NCBI RefSeq assembly: GCF_000718305.1
Contig: NZ_JOFQ01000014.1
Coordinates: 1-64,000, forward strand
Direction: 5' to 3'
DNA length: 64,000 nt
DNA from: Streptomyces niger
Lineage (GTDB): Bacteria; Actinomycetota; Actinomycetes; Streptomycetales; Streptomycetaceae
Shown here: piece after piece, positions 7,777 through 14,223 of the stretch
Position numbering within the stretch: position 1 is the first letter of the stretch
How the letters are laid out: every line of letters starts with the position of its first letter
Program-made: the position numbers and the translations under genes
Notes under the pieces: generated by a model
Told to the model about the DNA's origin: nothing
Database searches by the model: none
Seen by the model: the letters and a program-made list of their open reading frames with translations, nothing else

Positions 7777-8538
7777 ATGACGGACGAGCCGGCGGACGGT
7801 CCGCTCCGGACGGCCGACGTCGCAAGAGAGACGGGGTACTCGGTACAGCAGGTGCGCGACCTGGAACGGCTGGGGGTCCTTCCCCCGGCCCCCCGATCGG
7901 GCAACGGCTACCGCTCCTACGCGCCGGTCCACGTGCACGCCCTGCGGGCGTATCGCGGACTCGCAAGTGCCGTCGGGCCGGTCGCGGCCCGGCAACTGCT
8001 CCCGGAGCTGCGCACCGCGACACTCGCGGAGGCGGCCTCGGCGGTCGGCGCGGTCCACGTCCGGCTCGCGCGGGAGCGCGACGAGGCGCTGCGCGCTCAG
8101 CAAGCGCTGCGTGCGATCAGCGCCGAGGCGGACGTTCCCGGGTGCGACCGGGAGACCGACGCGATGACGATCACGGAGCTCGCCGCGGCGCTCGGAGTAC
8201 GCCCTTCGACCCTGCGCTTCTGGGAGCAGGAAGGGCTCGTCAGCCCCGAGCGGGTGACGTCGTTGCGCGCCCGTCGCTACGGTCCGCAGGCCATCGGGGC
8301 GGCCCGCATCGTCGCGGCCCTCCGCGGCAGCGGTCACGGCATCCCGGCGGTGCGCGAGATCATGGGCTCCCTGCACCGGCTCGACGGCCTGGAAGAGACG
8401 CGGCGCATCCTGCAGCAGCGGCTCGACCGGATCGCCGCACGCACCGTGGCGCTGCTCCTCGCGAGCGCGGACCTGGCGGCCGTCGTCACGTCAGTGGAGG
8501 AGACGACGGCCACCCGGGAAGGCCGGCGGCGTTCCTGA
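7777..8538 (+). CDS. MerR-family regulator with two HTH domains
   Basis: A 253-residue regulator carrying two MerR-type winged helix-turn-helix units. The first spans residues 9-60 (LRTADVARETGYSVQQVRDL, then a Y-R-S-Y wing). The second spans 131-185 (MTITELAAALGVRPSTLRFW, RRYGPQAIGAARIV). A helical segment (about 85-115, Arg/Glu/Ala-rich) separates them and another helix (200-232) ends the protein. No conserved cysteines for metal binding are seen. Most MerR proteins have a single N-terminal HTH and dimerise, so this one might bind DNA as an intramolecular pair. Start: ATG 7777 after a GTGGGG site. It is divergent from DUF6194. Confidence 0.85.
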   Translation: MTDEPADGPLRTADVARETGYSVQQVRDLERLGVLPPAPRSGNGYRSYAPVHVHALRAYRGLASAVGPVAARQLLPELRTATLAEAASAVGAVHVRLARERDEALRAQQALRAISAEADVPGCDRETDAMTITELAAALGVRPSTLRFWEQEGLVSPERVTSLRARRYGPQAIGAARIVAALRGSGHGIPAVREIMGSLHRLDGLEETRRILQQRLDRIAARTVALLLASADLAAVVTSVEETTATREGRRRS

Positions 8539-8544
8539 AAGCGC

Positions 8545-9312
8545 TCAGCGCGGGAACACCTCGAAGGTGACGGCCGGGCGGCCGTGGTGGCGGTCGCCCG
8601 CCGTTCGGAGCATCCGCTCGATGAACTCGCGGGCGTACGCCTCCGGGTCCTCCGTCCCGCTGCCGAGGCCCTTGATGTAGGTGCGGTGCTCGGCGAGCGA
8701 GGCGACGGCGCGCTCGATGCCGGGGCCGACCTCGACGGCGTGCGTGGGGTGCGGCGAGCCGGCGACCGCCACCCGGCGCACGCCGTTCCAAGGCGCGAGC
8801 CCGTGTTCCGCGAACAGTTCGGGGAAGATCCAGCGGTTGCCCGCGTCACCCGGCGCGTCCAGGACCGCACGCCCGACCACCCGGTGGTCGGGCGTGTTCC
8901 AGTGCACGCCGCCCCAGGTGTCGTGGTGGTTGATGGTGAGCAGCAGCTCCGGGCGGTGCCGGCGGATCGCCGCTGCCAGGTCGCGGCGGAGCGGCAGCCC
9001 GGCCTCGATGACGCCGTCCGGGTGGCGCAGGAACTCCACGTTCTGCACGCCGACCGCCGCCGCGCTCGCCCGCTGCTCGGCCTCGCGGACCACCGCGCAC
9101 TCGTCGGGGCCGAGCCCGTCGATGCCCGCCTCACCGTGGGTGACCAGCAGGTACGTGACCTCGCGGCCGGCGTCCGTCCACTCGGCGACCGCCGCGGCCG
9201 CGCCGTATTCGAGGTCGTCGGGGTGGGCGACGATCGCCAGGGCGCGCTCCCAGTCGTCGGGCAGCGGGGCGAGTCCGGCCGGGCCGGAGGCGGTGGGTTC
9301 GGGTGCGGGCAC
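8545..9312 (-). CDS. PIG-L family deacetylase
   Basis: A 255-residue LmbE/PIG-L enzyme. AHPDDLE (residues 29-35) supplies the zinc-binding His30 and Asp33 plus the general base Asp32, and [17 protein letters not shown] (about 133-149) carries the distal metal ligand region. Members remove N-acetyl groups from GlcNAc-type sugars. Start: GTG 9312, five nt after AAGGAG, preferred over upstream in-frame codons. It is convergent with the MerR gene, only 6 nt apart. This is a second PIG-L protein in the window, distinct from mshB. The substrate is unknown. Confidence 0.87.
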   Translation of the reverse strand: MPAPEPTASGPAGLAPLPDDWERALAIVAHPDDLEYGAAAAVAEWTDAGREVTYLLVTHGEAGIDGLGPDECAVVREAEQRASAAAVGVQNVEFLRHPDGVIEAGLPLRRDLAAAIRRHRPELLLTINHHDTWGGVHWNTPDHRVVGRAVLDAPGDAGNRWIFPELFAEHGLAPWNGVRRVAVAGSPHPTHAVEVGPGIERAVASLAEHRTYIKGLGSGTEDPEAYAREFIERMLRTAGDRHHGRPAVTFEVFPR

Positions 9313-9759
9313 GGGGGCTCCTTTCCCGGGACGGCGCACGCGTGCGCCGACTCCCTGAACGGCGTGCGGACGGCGGCGTACGCCTGCGCCGATCCTCCCA
9401 TGGGGCCCTGGGGAGATGGCCGGAAACCGGCCTGTGCGGCGCGGCCGATCCTCGCCGGTCGCAAGGGGGTCACGGGAGGGGCGAATGGTGCGGATGCGGC
9501 TGCACTTGAGGACGCGTGTGCGGATGCACATGCGGAAGTGAGGAGAGGGAGGACGCGGGAGGCGCGTGAGACGAGCCGGGGCCGGTCGCTCGCGGGAGCG
9601 CCGGCGCGCGTCCGGGGTGCACGCCGGGGCGCGAACGACCTCGCCCGTATGCCTGCTGAGCTGCGTTTCATCACATCGGGTGAATAGCTGGCCCAGGCTT
9701 GCGGGTGACAACGGTGGGTTGCCACGCTGTTGCTGACTGTCAAGCCCTTGGGAGGGCAT
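9313..9759. other. Intergenic region between PIG-L and GntR genes
   Basis: About 447 bases between divergent genes with no credible coding sequence. It holds the PIG-L promoter and, near its right end, an inverted repeat just before the GntR gene. Runs of purine-rich sequence (9500-9560) are seen without recognisable structure. Confidence 0.45.
9705..9725. promoter_or_regulatory. Inverted repeat upstream of gntR-like gene
   Basis: GTGACAAC (9705-9712) and GTTGCCAC (9718-9725) are inverted with 7 of 8 matches around a 5-nt centre. It lies 34 nt before the regulator's GTG. Dyads of this size in this place are common autoregulatory sites of GntR proteins. Confidence 0.4.
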
Positions 9760-10512
9760 GTGCCTTTCGGTGAGCAGCCCGCGTACCTCCGCGTCGCCGG
9801 TGACCTGCGTCAGAAGATCGTCGACGGTGTGCTGCCGCCGCACACTCGCCTCCCCTCACAGGCCCGTATCCGCGAGGAGTACGGCGTTTCGGACACCGTC
9901 GCGCTGGAGGCGCGCAAGGTGCTGATGGCCGAAGGACTGGTGGAGGGCCGCTCGGGATCGGGCACGTACGTCCGGGAGCGCCCCGCGCAGCGCCGGGTCG
10001 CCCGCGCCGGCTACCGCACCGGCGCCGGCGCGACCCCGTTCCGCCAGGAGCAGTCGGACGAGAAGGTCAAGGGCACCTGGGAGTCCAGCAGCGAGCAGGA
10101 CGAGGCGAGCGAGGCGATCGCGGACCGGCTGCGCATCAGGCCGGGCGAGCGGGTCATGCGCACCCACTACCTCTTCCGCACCGAGGGCGAGCCGATGATG
10201 CTCTCCACCTCCTGGGAGCCGCTGGAGGTGACCGGGCGGACGCCGGTGATGCTGCCCGAGGAGGGGCCGCTGGCCGGGCGCGGCGTGGTCGAGCGGATGG
10301 CCGCCATCGACGTGATCGTGGACAACGTCGTCGAGGAGGTCGGGGCGCGGCCGGGACTGGCCGAGGAGGCCATGGCGCTGGGCGGGGTGCCGGGCCACAC
10401 GGTCCTGGTCGTCTCGCGGACGTACTACGCGGGTGGCCGCCCCGTGGAGACCGCCGACGTGGTCATGCTCGCCGACCGGCACCGGGTCGCGTACCACCTG
10501 CCCGTGAAGTGA
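9760..10512 (+). CDS. GntR-family transcriptional regulator (HutC/UTRA type)
   Basis: A 250-residue repressor-type regulator. The winged HTH covers residues about 8-75 ([46 protein letters not shown]). A UTRA ligand-binding domain of the HutC subfamily fills about 95-245 ([40 protein letters not shown]). The GTG at 9760 has GGGAGGG six nt upstream, so it is chosen over a TTG ten codons earlier. It is followed after 261 nt by an amino-acid permease gene on the same strand, a possible target. The ligand cannot be told from the sequence. Confidence 0.87.
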   Translation: MPFGEQPAYLRVAGDLRQKIVDGVLPPHTRLPSQARIREEYGVSDTVALEARKVLMAEGLVEGRSGSGTYVRERPAQRRVARAGYRTGAGATPFRQEQSDEKVKGTWESSSEQDEASEAIADRLRIRPGERVMRTHYLFRTEGEPMMLSTSWEPLEVTGRTPVMLPEEGPLAGRGVVERMAAIDVIVDNVVEEVGARPGLAEEAMALGGVPGHTVLVVSRTYYAGGRPVETADVVMLADRHRVAYHLPVK

Positions 10513-10773
10513 GGAGGCCGGCAGGCGTCGCAATGCGCCGCAATGCCCAACTTCCGCCGCTCACCGTGCGTACCGGCACGTAACATCCCGCTCGGGCACT
10601 CCCTTCTAGGGATATTTGTCCGCATTTGCCGGGCGGGCGGTGATGTTGAAAAACTCACACCCCCTCAGTGGACAGGGGTATTTGACCCAACCTTGGATTC
10701 TGATCTTCCGTTTCGCTTTTACGATGGCGAAGTTTGTGCACGGCCGTGGGGGAAGATCAGGAGACCAAGCACG

Positions 10774-12465
10774 TTGAGCACGCCGAAGACCTCGAGCGCG
10801 GAGCAGGGCTCCCACTCGAACTACCGCAGGTCCCTCGGGACCATCGCCCTGACGGCCACGGGACTTGGGTCGATCATCGGCTCCGGCTGGCTGTTCGGGG
10901 CCGAGCGGGCCGCCGCCATCGCCGGCCCTGCCGCCATCCTGGCCTGGGTCATCGGCGCGATCGTCGCCCTCACCATCGCCCTCACCTACAGCGAGCTGGG
11001 CGCGATGTTCCCCAAGGCCGGCGGCATGGTCCGGTACGGCCAGTACTCGCACGGCTCGCTGGCCGGCTACCTCGCCGCCTGGGCCAACTGGATCGCGATC
11101 GTCTCCGTCATCCCCGGTGAGGCGACCGCGTCCGTCCAGTACATGAGCTCGTGGGAGTTCGACTGGGCGCGGGCGCTGTACGACGGCAAGGAGCTGACCG
11201 GCTCCGGCGTCGCGGTCGCCAGCGTCCTGCTGATCTTCTACTTCTTCCTCAACTGGTTCGCGATCACCCTGTTCGCGAAGACCAACACCGCGATCACGGT
11301 CTTCAAGGTCGTCGTGCCGATCATGACCGCGGGCGCGCTGATGCTGGCGCACTTCGACACCAGCAACGTGAAGCACTTCGGCGGCTTCGCGCCGAACGGC
11401 TGGAGCGCCGTCTTCACCGCCGTCGCCCTCTCCGGCATCGTCTGGGCCTACAACGGCTTCCAGTCCCCGCTGAACATGGCGGCCGAGGCGCGCAACCCCG
11501 GCAAGTCGCTGCCCAAGGCGGTCATCCTCTCGATCGTCATCGCGCTGGTCATCTACCTGGCGCTGCAGGTCGCCTTCCTGATGGGCGTCCCGGCCGCCGA
11601 CCTCACCAAGGCCGGCAGCTGGGCCGGGCTCGGCTTCAACTCCCCGCTCGCCGACCTCTCGCTCGCCTGGGGCCTGAACTGGCTGGCGATGCTGCTGTAC
11701 GCGGACGCCTTCATCTCCCCGTCCGGCACCGGCATGATCTACGCCGCCACCACCTCGCGCATGATCCACGGCGTGCAGGAGAACGGCCACCTGCCCGGCA
11801 TCTTCGGCAAGGTCGACAAGAAGACCGGCGTGCCGCGCCCGGCCCTGGTCCTCAACCTGGTCATCGCGTTCCTGTTCCTCGCGGTCTTCCGCGGCTGGGG
11901 CTCGCTCGCCGAGATCGTCTCCATCGCGACGGTCATCTCCTACATCACGGGCCCCGTCGCCGTGATGTCGCTGCGCCGCCTCTCGCCGGACCTCAAGCGC
12001 CCGGTCAAGCTGCGCGCCATGCCGGTCATCGCGCCGATCGCCATGGTCTTCGGCTCGCTGGTCCTGTACTGGGGCCGCTGGCCGCTCACCGGCAAGGTCA
12101 TCCTGATCATGGCCGTCGGCCTGCCGGTCTGGGCCTGGTACGAGCTGCGCAAGCCGTGGGCCGAGCTCAAGCCGCACCTGAAGGCCGGCGCCTGGGTGGT
12201 CGCGTACCTCCTCGTCATGGCCGCGGTGTCGTACTGCGGCGGCACGGAGTTCGGCGGCCGCGGGTTCATCCCGCAGGGCGTGGACCTCGCCGTCGTCGTG
12301 GTGCTCGCGCTGGCGTTCTACTACTGGGGCGTCCGCAGCTCCTGGCGCAACCCCTCGCTCGTCGAGGCCGAGACCGAGGCGCTGGCCGCCGCCGAGCGCG
12401 AGGCGGCCACCGACGGTGACGGCGAGGGCCGCGGCCCGGCCGCGAAGGTCGGCGCCGGCGTCTGA
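10774..12465 (+). CDS. APC-superfamily amino acid permease
   Basis: A 563-residue polytopic membrane protein with about 12-14 hydrophobic helices. The first helix region shows TGLGSIIGSGWLFGAE, the unwound TM1 motif of APC transporters that binds the substrate amino group, and SELGAMFPKAGGMVRY follows in TM2-TM3. It probably imports amino acids with protons. The C terminus is a charged, alanine-rich cytoplasmic tail. Start TTG 10774 lies 10 nt after AGGAG; upstream in-frame codons lack a site. The 261-nt leader is AT-rich between 10605 and 10740. A strong terminator follows at 12485. Confidence 0.88.
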   Translation: MSTPKTSSAEQGSHSNYRRSLGTIALTATGLGSIIGSGWLFGAERAAAIAGPAAILAWVIGAIVALTIALTYSELGAMFPKAGGMVRYGQYSHGSLAGYLAAWANWIAIVSVIPGEATASVQYMSSWEFDWARALYDGKELTGSGVAVASVLLIFYFFLNWFAITLFAKTNTAITVFKVVVPIMTAGALMLAHFDTSNVKHFGGFAPNGWSAVFTAVALSGIVWAYNGFQSPLNMAAEARNPGKSLPKAVILSIVIALVIYLALQVAFLMGVPAADLTKAGSWAGLGFNSPLADLSLAWGLNWLAMLLYADAFISPSGTGMIYAATTSRMIHGVQENGHLPGIFGKVDKKTGVPRPALVLNLVIAFLFLAVFRGWGSLAEIVSIATVISYITGPVAVMSLRRLSPDLKRPVKLRAMPVIAPIAMVFGSLVLYWGRWPLTGKVILIMAVGLPVWAWYELRKPWAELKPHLKAGAWVVAYLLVMAAVSYCGGTEFGGRGFIPQGVDLAVVVVLALAFYYWGVRSSWRNPSLVEAETEALAAAEREAATDGDGEGRGPAAKVGAGV

Positions 12466-12484
12466 GCCGCCGCCCGTACGCCGC

Positions 12485-12525
12485 CCGGCCGCCCGGCACC
12501 TCTCGGTGCCGGGCGGCCGGCTTTT
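12485..12525 (+). terminator. Intrinsic terminator after the APC permease
   Basis: A perfect 16-bp stem (12485-12500 with 12505-12520) closes a TCTC loop and is followed by CTTTTC. Confidence 0.85.
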
Positions 12526-12605
12526 CCGGTCTCCGGAGCCGTCCGCCCGCGACGCGAGTGAGGCAGGTACCCGCATGTGGACGGTGGCATGGCCGGTTCG
12601 GTGTC

Positions 12606-12619
12606 TCTTTGTGCAAAGA
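12606..12619. promoter_or_regulatory. Inverted repeat TCTTTG-TG-CAAAGA
   Basis: A perfect 6-bp dyad around TG, AT-rich compared with its surroundings, centred about 34 nt before the TAGGCT hexamer at 12646. A plausible activator or repressor site for the microprotein unit. Confidence 0.35.
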
Positions 12620-12645
12620 CGTATCCGGTGCGTGAAGGTCGGGCG

Positions 12646-12651
12646 TAGGCT
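12646..12651 (+). promoter_or_regulatory. -10-like hexamer TAGGCT before a leaderless upstream ORF
   Basis: TAGGCT ends 7 nt before the ATG at 12659, the spacing expected if transcription starts at or next to that ATG. No consensus -35 is visible at 17-18 nt. Confidence 0.4.
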
Positions 12652-12658
12652 CGGGCAT

Positions 12659-12736
12659 ATGCGGAACGGGTTTTCGGTGTTAGTGCAGGAGGGGCGCGCC
12701 ACCGCGCGCAGGACGGCGGACGGAGGAGCGCGATGA
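12659..12736 (+). CDS. Short upstream ORF (25 aa) with a TTA codon, coupled to the SPOR gene
   Basis: This 26-codon frame reads MRNGFSVLVQEGRATARRTA and ends in a TGA that overlaps the ATG of the SPOR-domain gene (ATGA). Leu8 is TTA (12680-12682), a very rare codon in Streptomyces that needs the bldA tRNA. There is no ribosome site, but a TAGGCT hexamer lies 7 nt upstream. It resembles no family known to me. It may be a leader whose translation controls the downstream gene rather than a functional peptide. Seen: frame, overlap and TTA. Inferred: expression and regulation. Confidence 0.4.
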   Translation: MRNGFSVLVQEGRATARRTADGGAR

Positions 12737-12912
12737 CCGACAGTGGCGTTGTACTGCCGTGGCTGGTCATCCGCGAGGACGACAACGGCAACCGCTACCG
12801 CGTCGGCCGGTACGCCACCCGCGCGGAGGCGGAACAGGTCGCCGACCGGCTCGACGACCGGCGACATCAACGGCTCTACGTGGTCGAACGGGTGGACCGC
12901 GCCACCGCCTGA
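12733..12912 (+). CDS. SPOR domain-containing microprotein
   Basis: A 59-residue protein starting MTDSGVVLPWLVIREDDNGN. It carries the core of a SPOR-like repeat: RYRVGRYATRAEAEQVADRL (residues 21-40), then a final strand with LYVVERV. SPOR domains usually bind denuded glycan of septal peptidoglycan, but here there is no membrane anchor or signal peptide, so a cytoplasmic role is likely. Families of this size are widespread in Streptomyces next to the mutT-type gene. A GGAGGAG site 6 nt before the ATG supports the start. It overlaps the short TTA-containing ORF by 4 nt. Confidence 0.78.
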   Translation: MTDSGVVLPWLVIREDDNGNRYRVGRYATRAEAEQVADRLDDRRHQRLYVVERVDRATA

Positions 12913-12950
12913 GGCCCCAGGGCCCGGCGGGGGAGGGGAGGACGGCCGCA

Positions 12951-12956
12951 TAGGCT
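12951..12956 (+). promoter_or_regulatory. -10-like hexamer TAGGCT of the Nudix gene
   Basis: TAGGCT ends 7 nt before ATG 12964, again implying a leaderless mRNA. Confidence 0.45.
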
Positions 12957-12963
12957 GCGGCGC

Positions 12964-13374
12964 ATGAGTGCGGTGCGTGTGGTGGTCGGCGGAGCGGTAC
13001 TGGACCAGGGGCGGCTGCTGGCCGCGCGGCGGAGTGCGCCGCCGGAGCTGGCCGGCCGCTGGGAGCTGCCCGGGGGCAAGGTCGAGGCGGGTGAGACGCC
13101 CGAACAGGCGCTCGTGCGGGAGCTCCGCGAGGAGCTGGGCGTGGCGGTGGAACCGCTGGCGCGCATTCCCGGGGAGTGGCCGCTGAAGCCGGGGCTGGTG
13201 CTCCAGGCGTGGACCGTACGGCTGGTCTCCGGTACGCCGCGGCCGTTGCAGGACCACGATGAGCTGCGCTGGCTGGCGCCCGGCGAGGAGGAGGCGGTGG
13301 ACTGGCTGGACCAGGACCGGCCGGCCGTGGCGGAGGCCGTGCGGCGGCTCGTGAGGCAGGGGGCGCTCGACTGA
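12964..13374 (+). CDS. Nudix (deoxy)nucleoside triphosphate pyrophosphohydrolase, MutT2-like
   Basis: A 136-residue Nudix hydrolase. The Nudix box GX5EX7REUXEEXGU is complete between residues 38 and 60 (GKVEAGET, then RELREELGV). The approach strand [13 protein letters not shown] is the pattern of mycobacterial MutT2 and the DctPP/8-oxo-dGTP group. It should hydrolyse dCTP analogues or oxidised dNTPs to monophosphates and sanitise the nucleotide pool. Length matches MutT2 (about 140). It is preceded by a TAGGCT hexamer and no ribosome site. In M. tuberculosis mutT2 also lies close to typA and lpqW. Confidence 0.88.
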   Translation: MSAVRVVVGGAVLDQGRLLAARRSAPPELAGRWELPGGKVEAGETPEQALVRELREELGVAVEPLARIPGEWPLKPGLVLQAWTVRLVSGTPRPLQDHDELRWLAPGEEEAVDWLDQDRPAVAEAVRRLVRQGALD

Positions 13375-13516
13375 TCGGCTACGCCGTTCGCGCCACGATG
13401 CACCTTGATGACCCTCTTGGGGCGATAACCGAACCCTGATATCGGGTATGTGCTGATTAACCCCCCTCAAAATACACAAACCGCCGGGGGCGCACCGGGC
13501 TGGGGAAGTGATCGGC

Positions 13517-13969
13517 GTGAGCGACAGCGCAGCGGCAGGACCCCCGGGCTCTCCTGCGTCGCAGGCCCGCCGGCTGGGCACGGCAGCGGTCCCCCCGATC
13601 GCCGAGTGGAGCTTCCCCGCCGAGCCGGGCGTGGTCCGTACGGCCCGCGCCATGGTCCGCGAGACGCTGCACGACTGGGACCTGGAGCCGGCGGTGGACG
13701 TGGCCGTCCTCCTGGTCAGCGAGCTGGTGACGAACTCCCTGCGGTACGCCAGCGGGCCGATCGGCGTACGCATCGTCCGACTGCGCGGGGGCGACCTCCT
13801 CGTCGAGGTGTCCGACCCGCTGCCCGACCCGCCCCGCGAGCGCACGGCGGCGCCCGACGACGAAGGTGGCCGGGGACTGCAGCTGGTGGCATGCAGCGCC
13901 CGCCGGTGGGGCACCCGACGGGGCAGGAGCGGTAAGACGGTGTGGTTCGAGCTCGCCGAGACCGGCTGA
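13517..13969 (+). CDS. Stand-alone HATPase (anti-sigma-factor kinase-like ATP-binding protein)
   Basis: A 150-residue GHKL ATPase domain of the RsbW/SpoIIAB-like type frequent in Streptomyces. The N box is SELVTNSLRY (68-77) and the G box region is DEGGRGLQLV (115-124), ending in GKTVWFEL. It may phosphorylate an anti-sigma antagonist. GTG 13517 is 8 nt after GGGGAAG and is preferred over a GTG three codons earlier. The upstream gap contains a dyad ACCC-TGATATC-GGGT (13433-13447). Its C-terminal half closely resembles that of the large phosphatase encoded 254 nt downstream, suggesting a duplicated domain. Confidence 0.85.
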   Translation: MSDSAAAGPPGSPASQARRLGTAAVPPIAEWSFPAEPGVVRTARAMVRETLHDWDLEPAVDVAVLLVSELVTNSLRYASGPIGVRIVRLRGGDLLVEVSDPLPDPPRERTAAPDDEGGRGLQLVACSARRWGTRRGRSGKTVWFELAETG

Positions 13970-14223
13970 GGCATGCCGGGCGGCCGCGCCCCTCGAGGTC
14001 CGTGAGCAGAAATCGCTGCTTCGTGCCTGGTGGGGAGGTTGGAGCGCGCCATGGCTGGTTATGAGTCAGGGTGGGTCGCGATCGTTGCGAATTCATCGAG
14101 ATCTTGTCGATGACCTGCGATCGAGACTGTGCTGTGATCGTGAAGACCGTGTTCCGGATAGCCGTGTTGCTGGATACTCGGCCTGTCCGGTCCGGGCACG
14201 ATGAGCTGGAGGGGACGGGGCTC

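Noticed and set aside
10606..14052. A 1148-codon minus-strand frame across the APC permease, SPOR and Nudix genes
   Set aside because: High GC gives long antisense frames. The translation is Arg/Asp/Gly-rich with no domain and lies opposite well-supported genes.
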